Shown: positions 36,461-49,854, counted from the stretch's first letter. The stretch: DNA of 64,000 nucleotides from Paguma larvata (GCA_030068075.1 CM057826.1:34026211-34090210); one strand, 5' to 3'. Program-made: numbers and translations. Notes: a model not told the origin generated them from the sequence alone.

Positions 36461-38344
36461 AAACTGATTATTCATTTGCATTATTTTTATTTATTAGAAA
36501 TAAGAGAGAATGTTTTATTTGTTTATATCAGTATAGAATGATAGGTTCCTATTTTATTTAGTAAGCTGTAATTCTGTACACTCATTATTTATTTTGATGT
36601 TCAAATTATATAAATTTTGACCTGTAAGAGATCCTTCAAGCTGACTCCTTTCAGAATAATTTTATTACATAAAAAATGTCTCATGTTTATTTTCTTTCCT
36701 TGCTTTTCCTTTGTGTTCAGGCATGTCCCCAGGAAGCCCAGGTTCCTTTCAGTGGAGAATGGGAGACAGAGAGAGGGGTAAGTATATACTGTCATGACCC
36801 ATTCTAAATTTATGTCAATATTTAAAAAACTCTATGAGTACATACAGATACTTTAAATTCTAATTCAATCCCTCAAGATTGCTTAAGAGTGTTAAAAGAT
36901 AAATTTTAACAATCAAATTAGAAGTCTTATGCAGATATAAAATGAACACTACCCAAATATTTTATTTAACTCAAATTAATGCGTGAATAGCAAGATAATT
37001 GCGACTGGCTAAAAGGAGTAGTACAAGAGCCACACATATAAAGGCAGATAAAGAATGCTTAAAAAATGTAAAAGTAGATACAAAACTGGCCTATTCTAAG
37101 GGTAGTGGTTGGAGGAGGAGTAAGGGGGAGATCAATTATGTTTCCATTTGATGAAATTCATTTACATGTTTTAAATGAGAAAAATTGTACTGATAACTGA
37201 TATCTACAGCTCATAGAGCTGTAAAGTAGCTCAGAGACAAGGAAAGGCACAGAGACCCCTTAGAAACAGATATCCCAGAAGGGTATATACTTAGTGCTAG
37301 TTTTCCTCCGAAGACATTCATTGGTATTTCTGGTCCATTTCAAAGTCTCTCACAGCTTTTTTCCATGCTAGTCTATGCCTCTTCTTTGTAAATCCTTTCT
37401 GAGTATGTACTTATTTATTCTATAAATTACCTCGTTTACTCAAGGAAACCAACTGTTTCTCCAACCACTACAGGTGCCTCCTCTACCTTTTCCCCTCATC
37501 CATTCTTGCTGCCACCACCATCCCCTGACTTTTTAGCCACTTGCGCTACGGTAAATGTTCACTTGGGTACCTCACCTCTTTCACCATTTCGCTTCTTCAG
37601 ACACTGGGAACTCTGTGTGTGACCTTCTCTCCCTTTCTTCATGATACTCCGAGTCTTCAGACTTGGAAGTAGGGGACAAGAACGGGGAAGGGAAAGTGGA
37701 AATGAAAAGGATGACACGAAGGGAAGATGTAGAGTTGTTTTGATTAATCTTCACTCTACAAAGATCAAATCTGGTGAAGGTGGTGGGCTTGTTTGGAAAC
37801 AGCTCAGACAGAATGGGCTTTCAGGGGATGTGTTCCTATTTTTGAAATTCGAGTTTACTTTTTCCTAACAAAAAGTAGTAAAGGAGTAAAATCTTTTTAG
37901 ATGGGTATAGATTTTGAGAATCTCAGGTCAATCCCTCTTTATTTCTGAGATCTACTTTCTTCATTTATAGGAAGCAAATTAAACTTTAATCATAAAATAG
38001 TACTGTTATTTTTGCTATAACATATTAAGTAAGCACAAATGTCTTAATAACAAAAACATCTAAATAATCAGCCTTCCAGCAAAATAATTTAAAACAAATT
38101 ATAGGTAGGGGGCTATAATTGATACTTCTAGAATTTCATATAACGTATGAAATAGAATGTAGAAAAAAGAGGAAAATGTTTTATTAATGCCAACTATGTG
38201 TGTGCAGTTATGTGGGTGTTTCTGTGTAAAATGAGAATTCATATAATAGAATCAAGGCCACAAAATTCTTCCAGTAGGAGAAATAACATACTTAAAATGA
38301 TTTTAGTAAACTATGTCACTTTTGTGTTCAAGAAGTACTAAATT
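36461..38344. other. Intergenic, nothing recognised
   Basis: Nearly 1.9 kb of AT-rich DNA without a CAN-SINE, gene or assignable repeat, except a possible L2-like pyrimidine-rich patch at about 37440-37550. Confidence 0.4.
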
Positions 38345-38869
38345 TCTTTTAAGCTTTTTATTTTAATTACAGTACAGTTAATACACAGTGTTATAGTTGT
38401 TTCAGGTATACAATATAGTGATTCAACAATTCTATAGATTATTCAGTGCTCATCTTGAAAAGTGTACTCTTAATCCCCTTCACCTATTTCACCCATTCCC
38501 CCCACTCACCTCCCCACTGGTAACCATCAGATTATACTCTATAACTAAGAGTTAAAGAGAGTTATTTAGAGTCTTTTGTGGTTTCATATAAACTTCAGGA
38601 TTATTTGTTGTATTTTTATGAAAAATGCTGTTGGTGTTTTGATAAGAATTGTATTAAATTTGTAGATTGCTTTGGGTAGTATGAACATTTTAACAATATT
38701 TGTTTTCCAATTCATGAATATGGAATATCTTTCCATTTGTTTGTGTCATCTTCAGTTTCTTTCATCAGTGTGTTTTAGTCTACAGAGTACAGGTCTTTAC
38801 CTCCTTAGTTAGGTTCATTCCTAGGTGTTTTATTATTTTTGGTGCAATTGCAAATGGAACTGCTTTCTT

Positions 38870-39089
38870 TTGTTTGTTTGTTTGTTGTTTTTTTTGTTTA
38901 TTTGTTTGTTTTTTAGAGAGAGAGAACGAGCAGGGGAAGGGCAGAGGGGAAGGGAAAGAAGGAATCTTAAGAAAGTCCACACCCAGCACAGAGTCTGATG
39001 CAGGGCTTGATCTCACGACTGTGAAATCATGACCTGAGCCAACATCAAGAGTCAGGTGCTTAACCGACTGAGCCACCCAGATGCCCCCA
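38870..39089 (-). repeat. CAN-SINE inserted in the L1
   Basis: A (TTTG)n tail to 'gagccacccagatgcccc'. The duplication GAACTGCTTTCTT / GAATTGCTTTCTT (38857-38869, 39090-39102) has one mismatch. Same strand as the host L1 but younger than it. Confidence 0.95.
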
Positions 39090-39682
39090 GAATTGCTTTC
39101 TTAGTGTCTCTCTCTGTTGCTTCATTATTAATGTATAGAATGCAACAGATTTCTGTACATAAATTTTGTATCCTGTGACCTTACTGAATTCATTTATCAG
39201 TTCTAAAAGTTTTTTGGTGGAGTCCTTAAGATTTTCTATGTATAGTACCACCTGCACTAGTATAAGTTTAATTCTTCATTACCAATACCAATTTGGATGA
39301 CTTTTATTCTTTTTTCTTGTCTGATTGCTATGGCTAGGACTTCCAGTACTATGTTGGTTTAAAGTGGTGACGATGGATATCCTTGTCTTTTTTCTGATCT
39401 TATGGGAAAGCATTCAGTTTTCCACCATTGAGTATGGTGTTAGCTGTAGGTTTTTCATATATGGTCTTTATTATATTAAGGTACGTTACCTCTAAACATA
39501 CTTTGTTGAGGGTTTTTGTTGTGAATGGATTTTGTATTTTGTCAAATGCTTTTTCTGGACCATTTGAAATATCATATGGTTTTTGTCCTTTCTGTTATTG
39601 ATGTGTCATATCACATTGACTGATTTGCAAATACTGAACCACTTTTGCATCCTGGAATAAATCCCACTTGACCATGCTGAAT

Positions 39683-39683
<1 letters not shown>

Positions 39684-39713
<30 letters not shown>
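39684..39713. repeat. Pure T30 homopolymer inside the L1 reverse transcriptase region
   Basis: Thirty uninterrupted T on the + strand. In the L1 sense strand it is A30 and would read as poly-lysine after IQQYIKK. It probably expanded from a short A-run at this site. Confidence 0.9.
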
Positions 39714-39717
<4 letters not shown>

Positions 39718-41780
39718 ATTGTTGGATTCGGTTTGGTGATTGTTGTTGAGGATTTTTGCATCTATGTTCATCAGAGATATTGGCCTCTAGTTCTCTTTTT
39801 TCTGTTGTAGTGTCTTTATCTGGTTTTGGTATCAAGGAAATACAGGCGTCATAGAAGGAATTTGGAAGTTTTCCTTCTTTTATATTTTGGAATAGTTTGA
39901 GAAGAGTAAATATTAACAATTCTTTAAATGTTTGGTAGAATTCACCTGTTAAGCTATCTGGTCCTGGACTTTTGTTTCTTGGGTTTTTTTTTTTTTTTTG
40001 ATTATCGATTCAACTTCATTGCTGGTAATCAGTGTGTGTGAATTTTCTATTCTTCCTGATTAAATTTTGGGAGCTTTTATGTTTCTAGGAATTTATCCAT
40101 ACTTTTTTTAGTTTGTCTAGTTTGTTGGCATATAATTTATAATAATATTCTCTTATAATCCTTTGTATTTCTGTGGTGTCGGTTGTTATTTCTCCTCTTT
40201 CATTTCTGATTTTGTTTATTTGAGTCCTATTCCTGTCCCCCAGCCTTTTTTTTTTATAAGTCGGGCTAAAGGTTTATCAATTTTGTTGGTCTTTTCAAAG
40301 AACCAGCTCCTGGTTTCACTGATGTGTTCTATTGTTTTTTTTTAGTTCCTATTTTGTTTATTTCAGCTCTAATCTTTATTATTTCCTTCCTTCTACTGGC
40401 TTTGCTTTTTTCCCCCTTTTTCTAGCTCATTTAGGTGTAATATTACATTGTTTATTTGAAAATTTTCTTGTTTCTTGAAGTAGACTTGTATCACTATAAA
40501 TTTCCCTCTCAGAGCCATTTTTGCTGTATCCCAAAGATGTTGCATCATTGTATTTTCATTTTCATTTGTCTCCATGTATTTTTTGATCCCCTCTTTGCCT
40601 TCTTGGTTGACCCACTTATTATTTAGTAGCATATTACTTAACCTTCATGTATTTGTGCTCTTTTCAGATTTTTTTCTTGTGGCTGGTTTCTAATTTTATA
40701 GCATTGTGGTCATAAAAGATTCATGGAATGACTTTGATCTTTTTGAATTTGTTACACTTGTTTTGTGGCCTACTCTGTATTCTATTCTGGAGAATGTTCC
40801 ATATGCAGTTGAAAAGAATGTGTATTCTTCTGTTTTAAGATAGACTGTTCTGAATATATCTTTTAAATCCATCTGATCCAAAGTGTCATTCAAAGCTACT
40901 GTTTCTTTGTTGGTTTTCTGTTTGGAAGATCTGTCCATTGATGTACTACTATTATTATATTACTATCATATATTTCTTTTATGTTTATTATTAACTGCTT
41001 TAAGTATTTGTGTGCTGCCATGTTTGGTGCATAAATATTTACAGTTGTTATATCTTCTGGATTGTCCCCTGAATGATTATATAGTCCTTCTTTGTCTCTT
41101 GTTGTAGTCTTTGTTTTACATTCATTTGCGTGCTAAATGCTTTCAACCTATATGTGTTCTTAGGTCTGAAATATGTCTCTTGTAGACATATATAAATGGA
41201 TTTTGTCTTTTAATCCATACTGTCACCCTATATCTTTTGATTGGTATTTAGTCCATTTGCATCAGTGTAATTACTGATAGGTTTATTATCATTTTGTTAC
41301 TTGTTTTATGGTCGTTTTGTAGTTCTTTTCTGTTTCTTCCTTTCCTTTCTCTCTTTTCTCATGATAAGTTGACTTTCTTTAGTAATATACTTGGATCCCT
41401 TTCTCTCTTTTTTTCTTTGTGTGTTTATTACTGGTTTTTGATTTGTGGTTACCCTTCAGTTTGTATATAACATCTTCTGTATATAGCAGTCTATATTAAG
41501 TTGATGGTTGCTTAAGTTTGAACCCATTCTTTACTTTTTTCCTCCCCATGCTTTAGGTAGATAGTGTCATACTTTATATCCTTTAATTTTATGAGTCCCT
41601 TGACTGATTTTTGCAGGCATAATTTTTTTTCTGCCTTTAGGCTTCCTACTTTCTTTACTCTTGGTTATGGTCTTTCATTTCTATTCAGAGTCTCCTTTAC
41701 CATTTCTTGTAGGGCTGGTTTAATGGTCATGAATTTCTTTAACTTTTGTTTGGAAAAATCCTGCTGTACTAACTAACTTC

Positions 41781-41999
41781 TGGTACCTTTTAAGAGTTTT
41801 GCATATTTCTCGTATGTTTTGCAGTAGCAAATAAAAGTTTATGAACCACCGTTTTCACCAAACCTTCATCTGTGAAAATCTAGATTTAGAATGTAGACAA
41901 ATTGCCGGTAATAGCTTTTAGGATATTCCAAACACTTGCGGTGTTCTCTTAAGTCTTCAAAGGCCATCTGAACCCACAAAACTCTCAAATCTCTCTGTC
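41781..41999. other. Spacer, nothing recognised
   Basis: Single-copy-looking sequence between the L1 and an L2. Confidence 0.4.
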
Positions 42000-42835
42000 A
42001 AGCCAGAAGTTTGCTCCTGAGCACATCTCTAGACATCACCACCCTGATGTCCCAAATATGCTCAAATTCAACAGGCCTCAAACTGGACTCATCAGCTTTC
42101 TGTCCTTTTCAGTATTCCCAGATGCAGGGCTTGGCACTGCTCTTTACCCTCCTATCTGGAAAGCTGGGAGTGATTTTTTACATTCATTCCTCTCCCCGTC
42201 CCGTCAGATACCAAGTCTTGCAAATTTCTAAAGGTGTTTCCTACTCACCATTCATTTCTTCCCCTACCAATTCTACCCTGTATCAGATCCTCATTGCTCT
42301 TCCCTTGGACAGTCCCACAGGTCCTCTCAGACCCCTGGCTTCAGTCTCACACTCTCTAACTTACCTCACGATGCAACCACAGGACATAAATCTTTCCCTC
42401 AGCCTGAAATCCATGCTTCCTAGGAAGGCATACAAGACCTCTAGTTTCCTTTCGAGCCTCAAGTCCCATCATTTTTCATTTCCTGAGTGTTAACAATCCT
42501 GGAAAATTTGCCCTTCACTAAGTGCACCAAACTGGCCCTGAGCTCCTTGTCTTTATATCTGGTTGGTTGGTTGGTTTCACTTGCATAGGGAATTGGTTCA
42601 CAATATAGCTTCAGATTTGCCTTTATCTGTGAACCTTTCCCTTCTTTCCCGCAGACTGAGGATCTCCTTTCATTTGCCCCAAGTACAATTCCACTATATA
42701 GTCACTGCTGTATTTTATTGATCCAGGGTTCCTGAGAATACGAATTGTGTCTGTTCTTTGTTCAGTCTCCAGTACACTGCACAGTGCCTGGTACATAATA
42801 ATGCTCAATAAATATCTGGCTGACGAATGAATGAA
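42000..42835 (+). repeat. L2 LINE 3' region, plus strand
   Basis: 'Caggcctcaaactggactca', 'gaaagctgggagtgattt' and 'agataccaagtcttgcaaat' lead to the characteristic L2 end 'cacagtgcctggtacataat' and 'gctcaataaatatctggctg' with a GAATGAATGAA terminus. The 160-codon open frame at 42011-42493 is a chance frame in this L2. Confidence 0.8.
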
Positions 42836-43379
42836 TTGCCTTAATTAAAATTCTTGACAAAGGCAATTAAAATATAATTTACCATACCATAAAATTTGAC
42901 TTACAAACTTCGAAGTTACAAAAAATTGAATCTCCTACTGGTTTCACTCATGATCAATCAGTATATTTTAAGAATGTAACTATCTGATTTGAATATGTTG
43001 ATCTTTGGGGAAAAATATAGTTAAAAACTGTAGTAGATTATTACATAGGTGCAATAAATTATAGACATCAACTCATTTATTATCTTTACTGTCTATGTCT
43101 TCTTCCCCTTATAATCAGTAAAATACTTTCTTTGTCATATTTGTCCTCTTTTTTAAGACACTGTGTGTGGTTGCTCTGATGTGTAATTTGCCCATGCAAA
43201 GAGAAAAACCATTGCTGCAGAAAAATGTAGGCCATGTCTGTTCTTACCCTTGGGGAAAAATATTGTTACATAACTGATCCAAAACTTTGAACAACTTTTC
43301 TATGTTAAGACATTTTTCCTCCATGTTATTGTGACTGAAGTTGGTATAAGGCTTCTAGCATCTTATTAACTGATTAATT
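42836..43379. other. Intergenic, nothing recognised
   Basis: AT-rich; no gene or assignable repeat. Confidence 0.4.
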
Positions 43380-43545
43380 TAATTAATGTTCATTGAACAT
43401 CTAGTAGTTACCAGATATTGTTCAAGATGATAGGGTTATAAAAATGATTAAGATAGAATTCCTATCCTTATGGGGATTATAGTCTAGTAAGAAGGACAGA
43501 CCACTAAAGACACAATTACAATAATGGTCAGCATCATAGTAATTA
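43380..43545 (-). repeat. L2 fragment, minus strand
   Basis: 'Ttcattgaacatctagtagt', 'ttatggggattatagtctag' and 'agaaggacagaccactaaag' fit the reversed L2 terminus. Confidence 0.6.
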
Positions 43546-43581
43546 ACCTGAACAAAGCTGAATTTCCTTGTGGCCCATTTC

Positions 43582-43794
43582 TTTTTTTTTTTTTTTTTTA
43601 GTTTATTTATTTATTTGCGGGGGAGGACGAGCAGGAGAACAGAGAGGGAGGAAGAGAGAGATAATCCCGAGCAGACTCCACACTGTCAGCACAGAGCCCA
43701 ATGCAGGGCTTAAACTCACGAATCATGAGATCATGACCTGAGCCAAAATCAAGAATTGGGTGCTTAACCAAATGAGCCACCTAAGTGCCCCACA
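43582..43794 (-). repeat. CAN-SINE with 11-bp target duplication
   Basis: Poly-T tail to 'gagccacctaagtgcccc', with the perfect duplication TGGCCCATTTC (43571-43581, 43795-43805). Confidence 0.96.
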
Positions 43795-44069
43795 TGGCCC
43801 ATTTCAACAGAATAATGTCCCACAGGGGATGGCATGCATGAGGACTCAATCTAAAAATTGAAAATCAATTTAAATTATTTTTGTATGTATTTTTGAAAAA
43901 TACCAAGAGTGGTTACACATGAACCACAGCAAAATATCTGAAAAATCTGCTACCCCCAAATAGCTCCCGAAGTCAGTCATCACAGTAAGGTTGCTGCCCT
44001 CAAGCTTCACTTCACTTCACACCCAGTTCTAGGTTTAATTGCTTCTCTCTCAACTTTCTTCTTTCTTTC

Positions 44070-44285
44070 TTTTTTGTTTATTTATTTATTTATTTTGAGA
44101 GTCAGAGTAAGAGAGCATGAGCAGGGGGGGAAAACAGGGGGCTGGGGAAGAGAGAGAATCCCAAGCAGGCTCCGTGCAATCAGCCCAGAGCCCAACGCGG
44201 AGCTCAATCCCACAAACTGTGAAATCACGATCTGAGCCGAAGCCAAAACTCAGAGGCTTAACCGACCCTGCCTCCCAGCTGCTCC
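44070..44285 (-). repeat. CAN-SINE, diverged, minus strand
   Basis: A (TTTA)n tail, then 'gagcatgagcagggggg', 'ccaagcaggctccgtgc', ending 'accctgcctcccagctgc'. The head is more mutated than in its neighbours. Confidence 0.88.
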
Positions 44286-45780
44286 TTGAAATTCTTTCAT
44301 TGTCTCTCCCTCCCTTCAAAACTGTCTCTGAAATTCAAACCACTCTTTGTCTTCTCTATTTCTTTCTTTTCCTCCTTCTTTTCCAAATTCATTGTTTTCT
44401 CCTAAGAATGGATTTTAACTGTCATACTGTAAGTAATCTATTTTTTGGTTTTGTTTTTATTTTTTACTGTGCCACTCAATACCTGACTCTAAGCCTGACT
44501 GACATAGGACTGATATAATGAAGAGCTCAGACACTAAGCAAGGGTAGGGGAGTGAAGGAGGCTGTGAATATTCACACATTAACGTTTTCCCCCTTGTCGC
44601 AAGAAGAAATTATGACAGCCCATTACACCTTCCTTATAGAGGTGGGATTCGAGAAGTAAATTAACACTTCCCAGTTTACACAAAATAAAATGGAACCATG
44701 ATTAATAAACTCCCTATGCCTAGACACTTAAAATTATGCAACACACTTTGCTGCTAAAATAGAATGGATATTAAAAAAACAGAAATAGAGAACTTTCAAT
44801 GATTTTTTAGAACAATTCATCTTGGGAAATTCTGAAATGAGAGCTTTGTCCTGGACTGAAAAATGGCTGGCTGTCAAGTTTGGAAATATCCTAAATGGGG
44901 TCCATCTGAACAGCCAAAGAATCATGCGCACACTCTACGAATATACTAATTCTCTTTTACATTTATATTGATAAATCATTCAAATGCATGAATGAGCCAA
45001 AGTAATGTTCAGTAGAGCCGCCGTGAGCAGGGATTAACTAATAGTGATGGGGAAATTATTATCTTACCAGGAAACATATTCTTCACCTCTATTTGTCTTT
45101 GGAGATGTAGCACAGGAAATTTGCCTGAGGAGCAATCTTGAGAAACAAAAGATTCATGTAAATTTTAAGGAGGCTAGAGGAGTGCTAGGGGAAAAAGTAC
45201 CTACAGAAACGATAATAGAAAAAATGTATTTAATCTGTGAATGGCTATTTAAATGGACGTTTTCATTTACTTTGAAGCTTTAACTATTAGTAAGTATTTA
45301 AAAATCTGTCTCGATTATTCATAATGATGGGCTGTGTATCTTTAATTTCCCCCACCAGATTTTCTTGGCTCAGTCTCTCCCACATCCTTAACAATATTAT
45401 TTCTTGATTCAGTTCTCCCCTCTCCTTCCAAACAGGGACCTTTGCAGCGCCATGCATGTATAAACCGTTCACTCAATATGTGCTATAGATTTAAAGTCTG
45501 ACTTAGCTTTATTTTCCTGACAATACCTGTATGTTCCGTGAAAGGGATGGAGAGGAGAAAAAGCAATGAAATTCTTGGATAATAAATAGAATTCATATTA
45601 AGCACTGAATAATTGAGATATGTTTGTAACTCAATAGAGTTGCTTCTAAACATCTAGCTAATTAGTTAACATATTTTTATAACAGCCATAATTGTTCAAC
45701 ACAAGCTAACACAGAATCGAGAAGCTTGATTTTTTTTTTTTTTTTGGTCTTTCCTTGTCTCTTTTTTTTTTTCATTTCTT
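44286..45780. other. Intergenic, mostly unassigned
   Basis: A possible L2 terminus lies at about 45330-45480 ('cactcaatatgtgc'). Otherwise AT-rich, with open frames up to about 80 codons that have no recognisable content. Confidence 0.4.
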
Positions 45781-45983
45781 TTTTTTATTTTTTTAACATT
45801 TATTTACTTTTGAGAGAAAGAGACAGAGTATGAGTGGGAGAGGAGCAGACACAGAATTGGAAGCAGGCTCCAGGCTCTGAGCTGTCAGCACACAGCCCGA
45901 TGCGGGGCTCCAACCCACGAGTGGCGAGATCAGGACCTCAGCTGAGATCGGACACTCAACTGATTGAGCCACAGAGGCGCCCC
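45781..45983 (-). repeat. CAN-SINE, minus strand
   Basis: Poly-T tail to 'gagccacagaggcgcccc'. The middle is shortened. T-rich runs at 45731-45780 precede it. Confidence 0.93.
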
Positions 45984-46004
45984 TATCTCTCTCTTTCTTT
46001 AGCA

Positions 46005-46285
46005 TAATAATGGCTACATGGAAGATGAGGGTAATAAGGAATCTACTTTTTGGTGTTGTTGAGAAGATTAAATGAGATAAACTACAGAAGGGACTTAGCA
46101 TGCTGCTGGACATATCAGTTTACCTTGTGAAGGGTTGTTTGTTTCTACTGAGCACTTATTTTTGCCAGAGACTGGCCTAGGTGGTTTAACAAGAATGATC
46201 TATTTTTATCTTATCATTCTCATTTTGAAGGTGGGGGCTGTGGTCACAGAGCTAGTAAATAGTAATGACAGTTTTCAACCCATGG
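46005..46285. repeat. Two MIR relics in opposite orientation
   Basis: 46020-46110 ('gaagattaaatgagataaac') is plus-strand MIR. 46148-46285 ('gagcacttatttttgccaga', 'ggtcacagagctagtaaata') is minus-strand MIR. Confidence 0.6.
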
Positions 46286-47819
46286 TAGTCTTGTTCTAGT
46301 TTCCCAATTCTTTGCCATAACGTTTCTTACTTTGGGCATGATCCTTCTCAGTAACTTGGACTCCTTTCCCTCCACGGGTAGCAAACACACTTCTGCCATG
46401 TTTTTCAATGGAATTTCCAGCTATAGCAAAAGCCTTCTTATTTAACAGTATAAAAATCAATTACCCTTTTTTCCTTCATGGTTGCAACAAAAAAATCTTG
46501 ATCTGATGGAAAATTTCACAAAATCATGAGTGTTTTGAGTAGAAGAACCAGAATCCCTATGATTTTATGAATATAAAATATTGATTTTATTAATATAATA
46601 TGCAGACCTCAAAACTTAGTACTTATTCCCAGTGCTAGAGAAAAAGCCACCACAATTAAAATTTCACTAAAGCTCCTAGTAGATAATTAAAAATAAAATA
46701 TTATACTAATAATAAATTAAGGGACAGTATTAGATTTGTATGTTTTTCCCTTTAAAATTTGAAGATTTATGTTTAATTCTTTTGACAACACCTTTGCCAC
46801 ATTATTTGTTTTTAAAAGTAGCTGGTGTTCACAATTATTAATTCTATATTCCCAACATTTACTGTTTTGGAGGGTGTATTGAAGTCAATAATTGTAAAGT
46901 ACTCTATTAAATAGGAGAAACATGAAGTCTCTTACATTTTAAGCAGTGTATCTGGGTCAGAGTGAGGCCTGTGCCTTAAGAGACAATCGTCTCAGTCTGA
47001 GGATTTCCCTAAGTTAGAGAGAACATGTGATTCTGTTGAAACACATGTGGGTTACTACACCCAGCATCCCGCACACAGCCCTGGATTTGAGCAGTGTCTA
47101 GTGCATAAGAGGATCTCAATACTTATTAGATGGGTAAGCTCTGACTGATTAATGGAACTATTATAAATGTATCTGGGGTGATGATAGTGGTGGTGGTGGT
47201 GGTGGTGTCATTTTTAGAAGGGAGAGACTAATACAATCATGCATTATCAAGTGGAAAAAAAGTTTATAAAACAAAGGGTTAAATGGCAAAGGCTTAGAAG
47301 TAAAAAGTTATTAGAAAACCAGAACCCAGATTTGGGTGTAAACGGTAAATACAGACAATTAAGTTCTTGCAGTGCAACTATCTTTTAATGCCTTCTTTTT
47401 GGATAATTTATTTTGTAGACATCTCCTGGTACCATGAGACATGTCTTGGATAAATATGAGTTAATGAAAAAGAAAAAGTAAACAAGTAATATAGTACACA
47501 ATGCTCAGTCATGTTTTCCAGACAGGTTAAAATGAGAAAATATGTTCTATGAGTTCCTATATTCTCCCCGAAGACTTCACATATCCAGCAGTTTTGCCGT
47601 TCCTATAGGAAACATCATCTTGCATGAGGAGGGAAGGCATTTTAAACTACAGAGACAATTCCATGTAGTTATAAATAGGTTGTATTCTAGAAGTTCATTT
47701 GAAAGTTAATTTTTTGGAAGTTATAACCTATTTTCTTCTGGAAGCAGTGCGAGGAAATAGGACTTAGATTCCCAAGGTGCTAGAAAGTGTCATGGCTTGT
47801 CCAAGAAATTTAATGTAAA
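46286..47819. other. Intergenic, mostly unassigned
   Basis: It contains a (GGT)n tract at 47187-47207. No gene; no repeat family is clear. Confidence 0.4.
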
Positions 47820-48000
47820 AGCAAGTGCTCTGAGATAAGAAAGAGCTAGATTCAAATTCCAGTTCTCTAAGTATCAGTTTCCTCCTCTATCAAATGGTGC
47901 TAACTACAGTAATCACTTCATTGAATCTGTGTGGATTAAATGAGGTAATAGATTATTAAGTACAGTGCATGCTTCTAAGCAAATATTGCTCAATAAAATA
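47820..48000 (+). repeat. MIR SINE relic
   Basis: 'Agctagattcaaattccagt', 'tatcagtttcctcctctatc', 'gtggattaaatgaggtaata' and 'gctcaataaa' give nearly full-length plus-strand MIR. Confidence 0.75.
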
Positions 48001-48894
48001 AAATAAAAAGAGAAGACATTGTTATCTACCATCATAATAAAGTCTAGCAAAGTACATATTCTCGCTGTATTTATAATGTCTTTATTGAATCCCATTTGTT
48101 TTGGGGTTCCAGACATTGTTAATATTTAAAAATTCTGGCACCTCTATGCCTTTCTTCATGCTTTAAATATCCTTTTAATTTTAAAGTCCCAGCTCAAATG
48201 TTACTTCCTCTGAAAATACTTTTTTCTACTCTGGAGCCAAAATCGAAAAGAAAAATAGAAATGTTGAAGAAGGAGCCAGTGGATTTGTGGGTTTGCCTGC
48301 TCTTAGGGGTGGTAGGGCAGGTTATATAGTATCCTGGATCAGGATAGGGCTCTTTTGTTAGAAGGTAGAATAGGTGAAAGCCTTATGCAAGGATTCACCA
48401 AAATAAATCATAATGGAGCGAAATAGCACAGAAAGCCAGCAGGAGCTGGGCTATATAAACCTGACAGTGAGTTATCTATCAGCAGGCTCACAGTCTAGTT
48501 CATTGGTATAATCCCCCCATCTAACACAGGGCCAGGGAGTCATTCAGTAACTGAGTTGGTTATTTGTTTAGAACAGAGATAAAAGAATGAAGGGAGAGTG
48601 TGCAAAGCTGAGTTCCATGGGAGTGCAAAAGTCTATGTTAAACTATATTCACTGAAATGAAATGTCATTAAATATGTAGCTCTACATAAAGTAGAACAGC
48701 CTGCTGGTTTTATATTTTAATTAAATTAAACAATTTTTGCTCTCATTTATAATTCTGCATTTAAGAAATAATTCCAGGTATCATTTCAAACCATCATTAT
48801 GAATATCTGTGTATCTTATTTGGTGATTTAGGATACAGCAGGGTGGTGGGGATGAAACCCAGCCTTCACTGGCTATTTAAACCCATAATGCTTT
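48001..48894. other. Intergenic, mostly unassigned
   Basis: An L2-like patch lies at 48140-48235 ('agctcaaatgttacttcctc'). The segment 48240-48600 is relatively GC-balanced and unassigned. Confidence 0.4.
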
Positions 48895-49107
48895 GGGGCA
48901 CCTGGGTGGCTCAGTCAGTTAAGCTTCCAACTCTTGATCTCGGCTCAGGTCATGATCTCACAGTTGGTGAGATGGAGATCTGCCTCGGGCTCTGGGCTGA
49001 CAGCGCAGAGCCTGCTTGAGAGTCTCTCTCCCTTTCTCACTACCCCTACCCCGCTAGTGCTCGCTGTCTCTCTGTATCTCAAAATAAATAAATAAACTTA
49101 AAGAAAA
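48895..49107 (+). repeat. CAN-SINE with 11-bp target duplication
   Basis: Complete element with the perfect duplication CATAATGCTTT (48884-48894, 49108-49118). Confidence 0.96.
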
Positions 49108-49118
49108 CATAATGCTTT

Positions 49119-49854
49119 AATCATGGGGCTTTGAAATTTGCACATACTCAGTGAACATGTCACCTTTACAATTTTGCAGTTCAAGTGAACGTAGTTCTAG
49201 AATAAGAAGGCTCCTTTGGGAGGATGAGGATTAGACACCCATTAGGAGACTGAAAACTTGTATCATCTTATTTTCTGTTTTTCTAGTCCACCAAAATATA
49301 TTGACAATTTTGACTTTTCTAAGGAAAGAATTTTACATTTTTGGTAAATGTCAGGTTTGTTTTGCTTCGTTTTGTTTTGTTTTCTTAAAGGGCAACAGTC
49401 ACCAAAGGCTATGCCGTACTGGAACCACTCTACTCAGAAGTTAGTGTCTGGCTTTTTTCCAGCTCTCCCATTCAGCACCTGCCTTTCCCAAGGGGACTGT
49501 TCTACTTTATAATTATGCTGTTATGTGCAACTGCTTTAGCCAGGTGCAGTAGGAATTTTTTTTTTAACTCCTTTCATGAAAGCTTAGACAGCCACCCCCA
49601 CATGCAAAGGTTGCATGTGTTTCTATGAGTGTCAGTTTGAACGTACACCTTCAGATTTTGTCCTTGACCTTCCTGTTTTCTATTTCTATTGATGCTCTTT
49701 GGCTTATTTCCTTTCTTCCTGAGGTTTCTGTATGTACCAAAGATACCTAATTTAAATTTCTAACCCATATCTCTGTCCTGAATACTCAGGCACATATATC
49801 TAAATGCTCCCTGAATATCTCAAGTTCTGTATCCAACAGACAGTTATGGTATTG
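49119..49854. other. Intergenic, nothing recognised
   Basis: A (TTTTG)n run lies near 49358-49384. No gene or assignable repeat. Confidence 0.4.

Larger units (their letters stand above)
38345..41780 (-). mobile_element. Carnivore L1 LINE, minus strand, 5'-truncated and inactive
   Basis: The 3' end lies at about 38345, with the carnivore L1 3' UTR at 38345-38560 ('ttcaggtatacaatatagtg', 'cccttcacctatttcaccc'). Reading leftward on the minus strand, ORF2 fragments follow: NIYAPN and MDRSSKQKTNKETVALNDTL (endonuclease, 40696-41060), QHLWDTAKMALRGKF (40393-40632), [10 protein letters not shown] and GQVGFIPG (reverse transcriptase, 39611-39919), LLELINEFSKVTGYKIYVQK (39060-39257). The start of ORF2 lies near 41280; 41286-41780 is probably inter-ORF or ORF1-derived. 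Many stops and frameshifts, an A30 run in the RT region, a SINE insertion (38870-39089) and a missing ORF2 C-terminal part make it defective. Confidence 0.88.

Noticed and set aside
39611..39919. Reverse transcriptase-like open frame on the minus strand
   Set aside because: A fragment of a defective L1 ORF2 with a homopolymer in it; not an independent gene.
42011..42493. A 160-codon plus-strand open frame
   Set aside because: It lies within an L2 3' region and its translation does not correspond to the L2 reading frame; chance frame.
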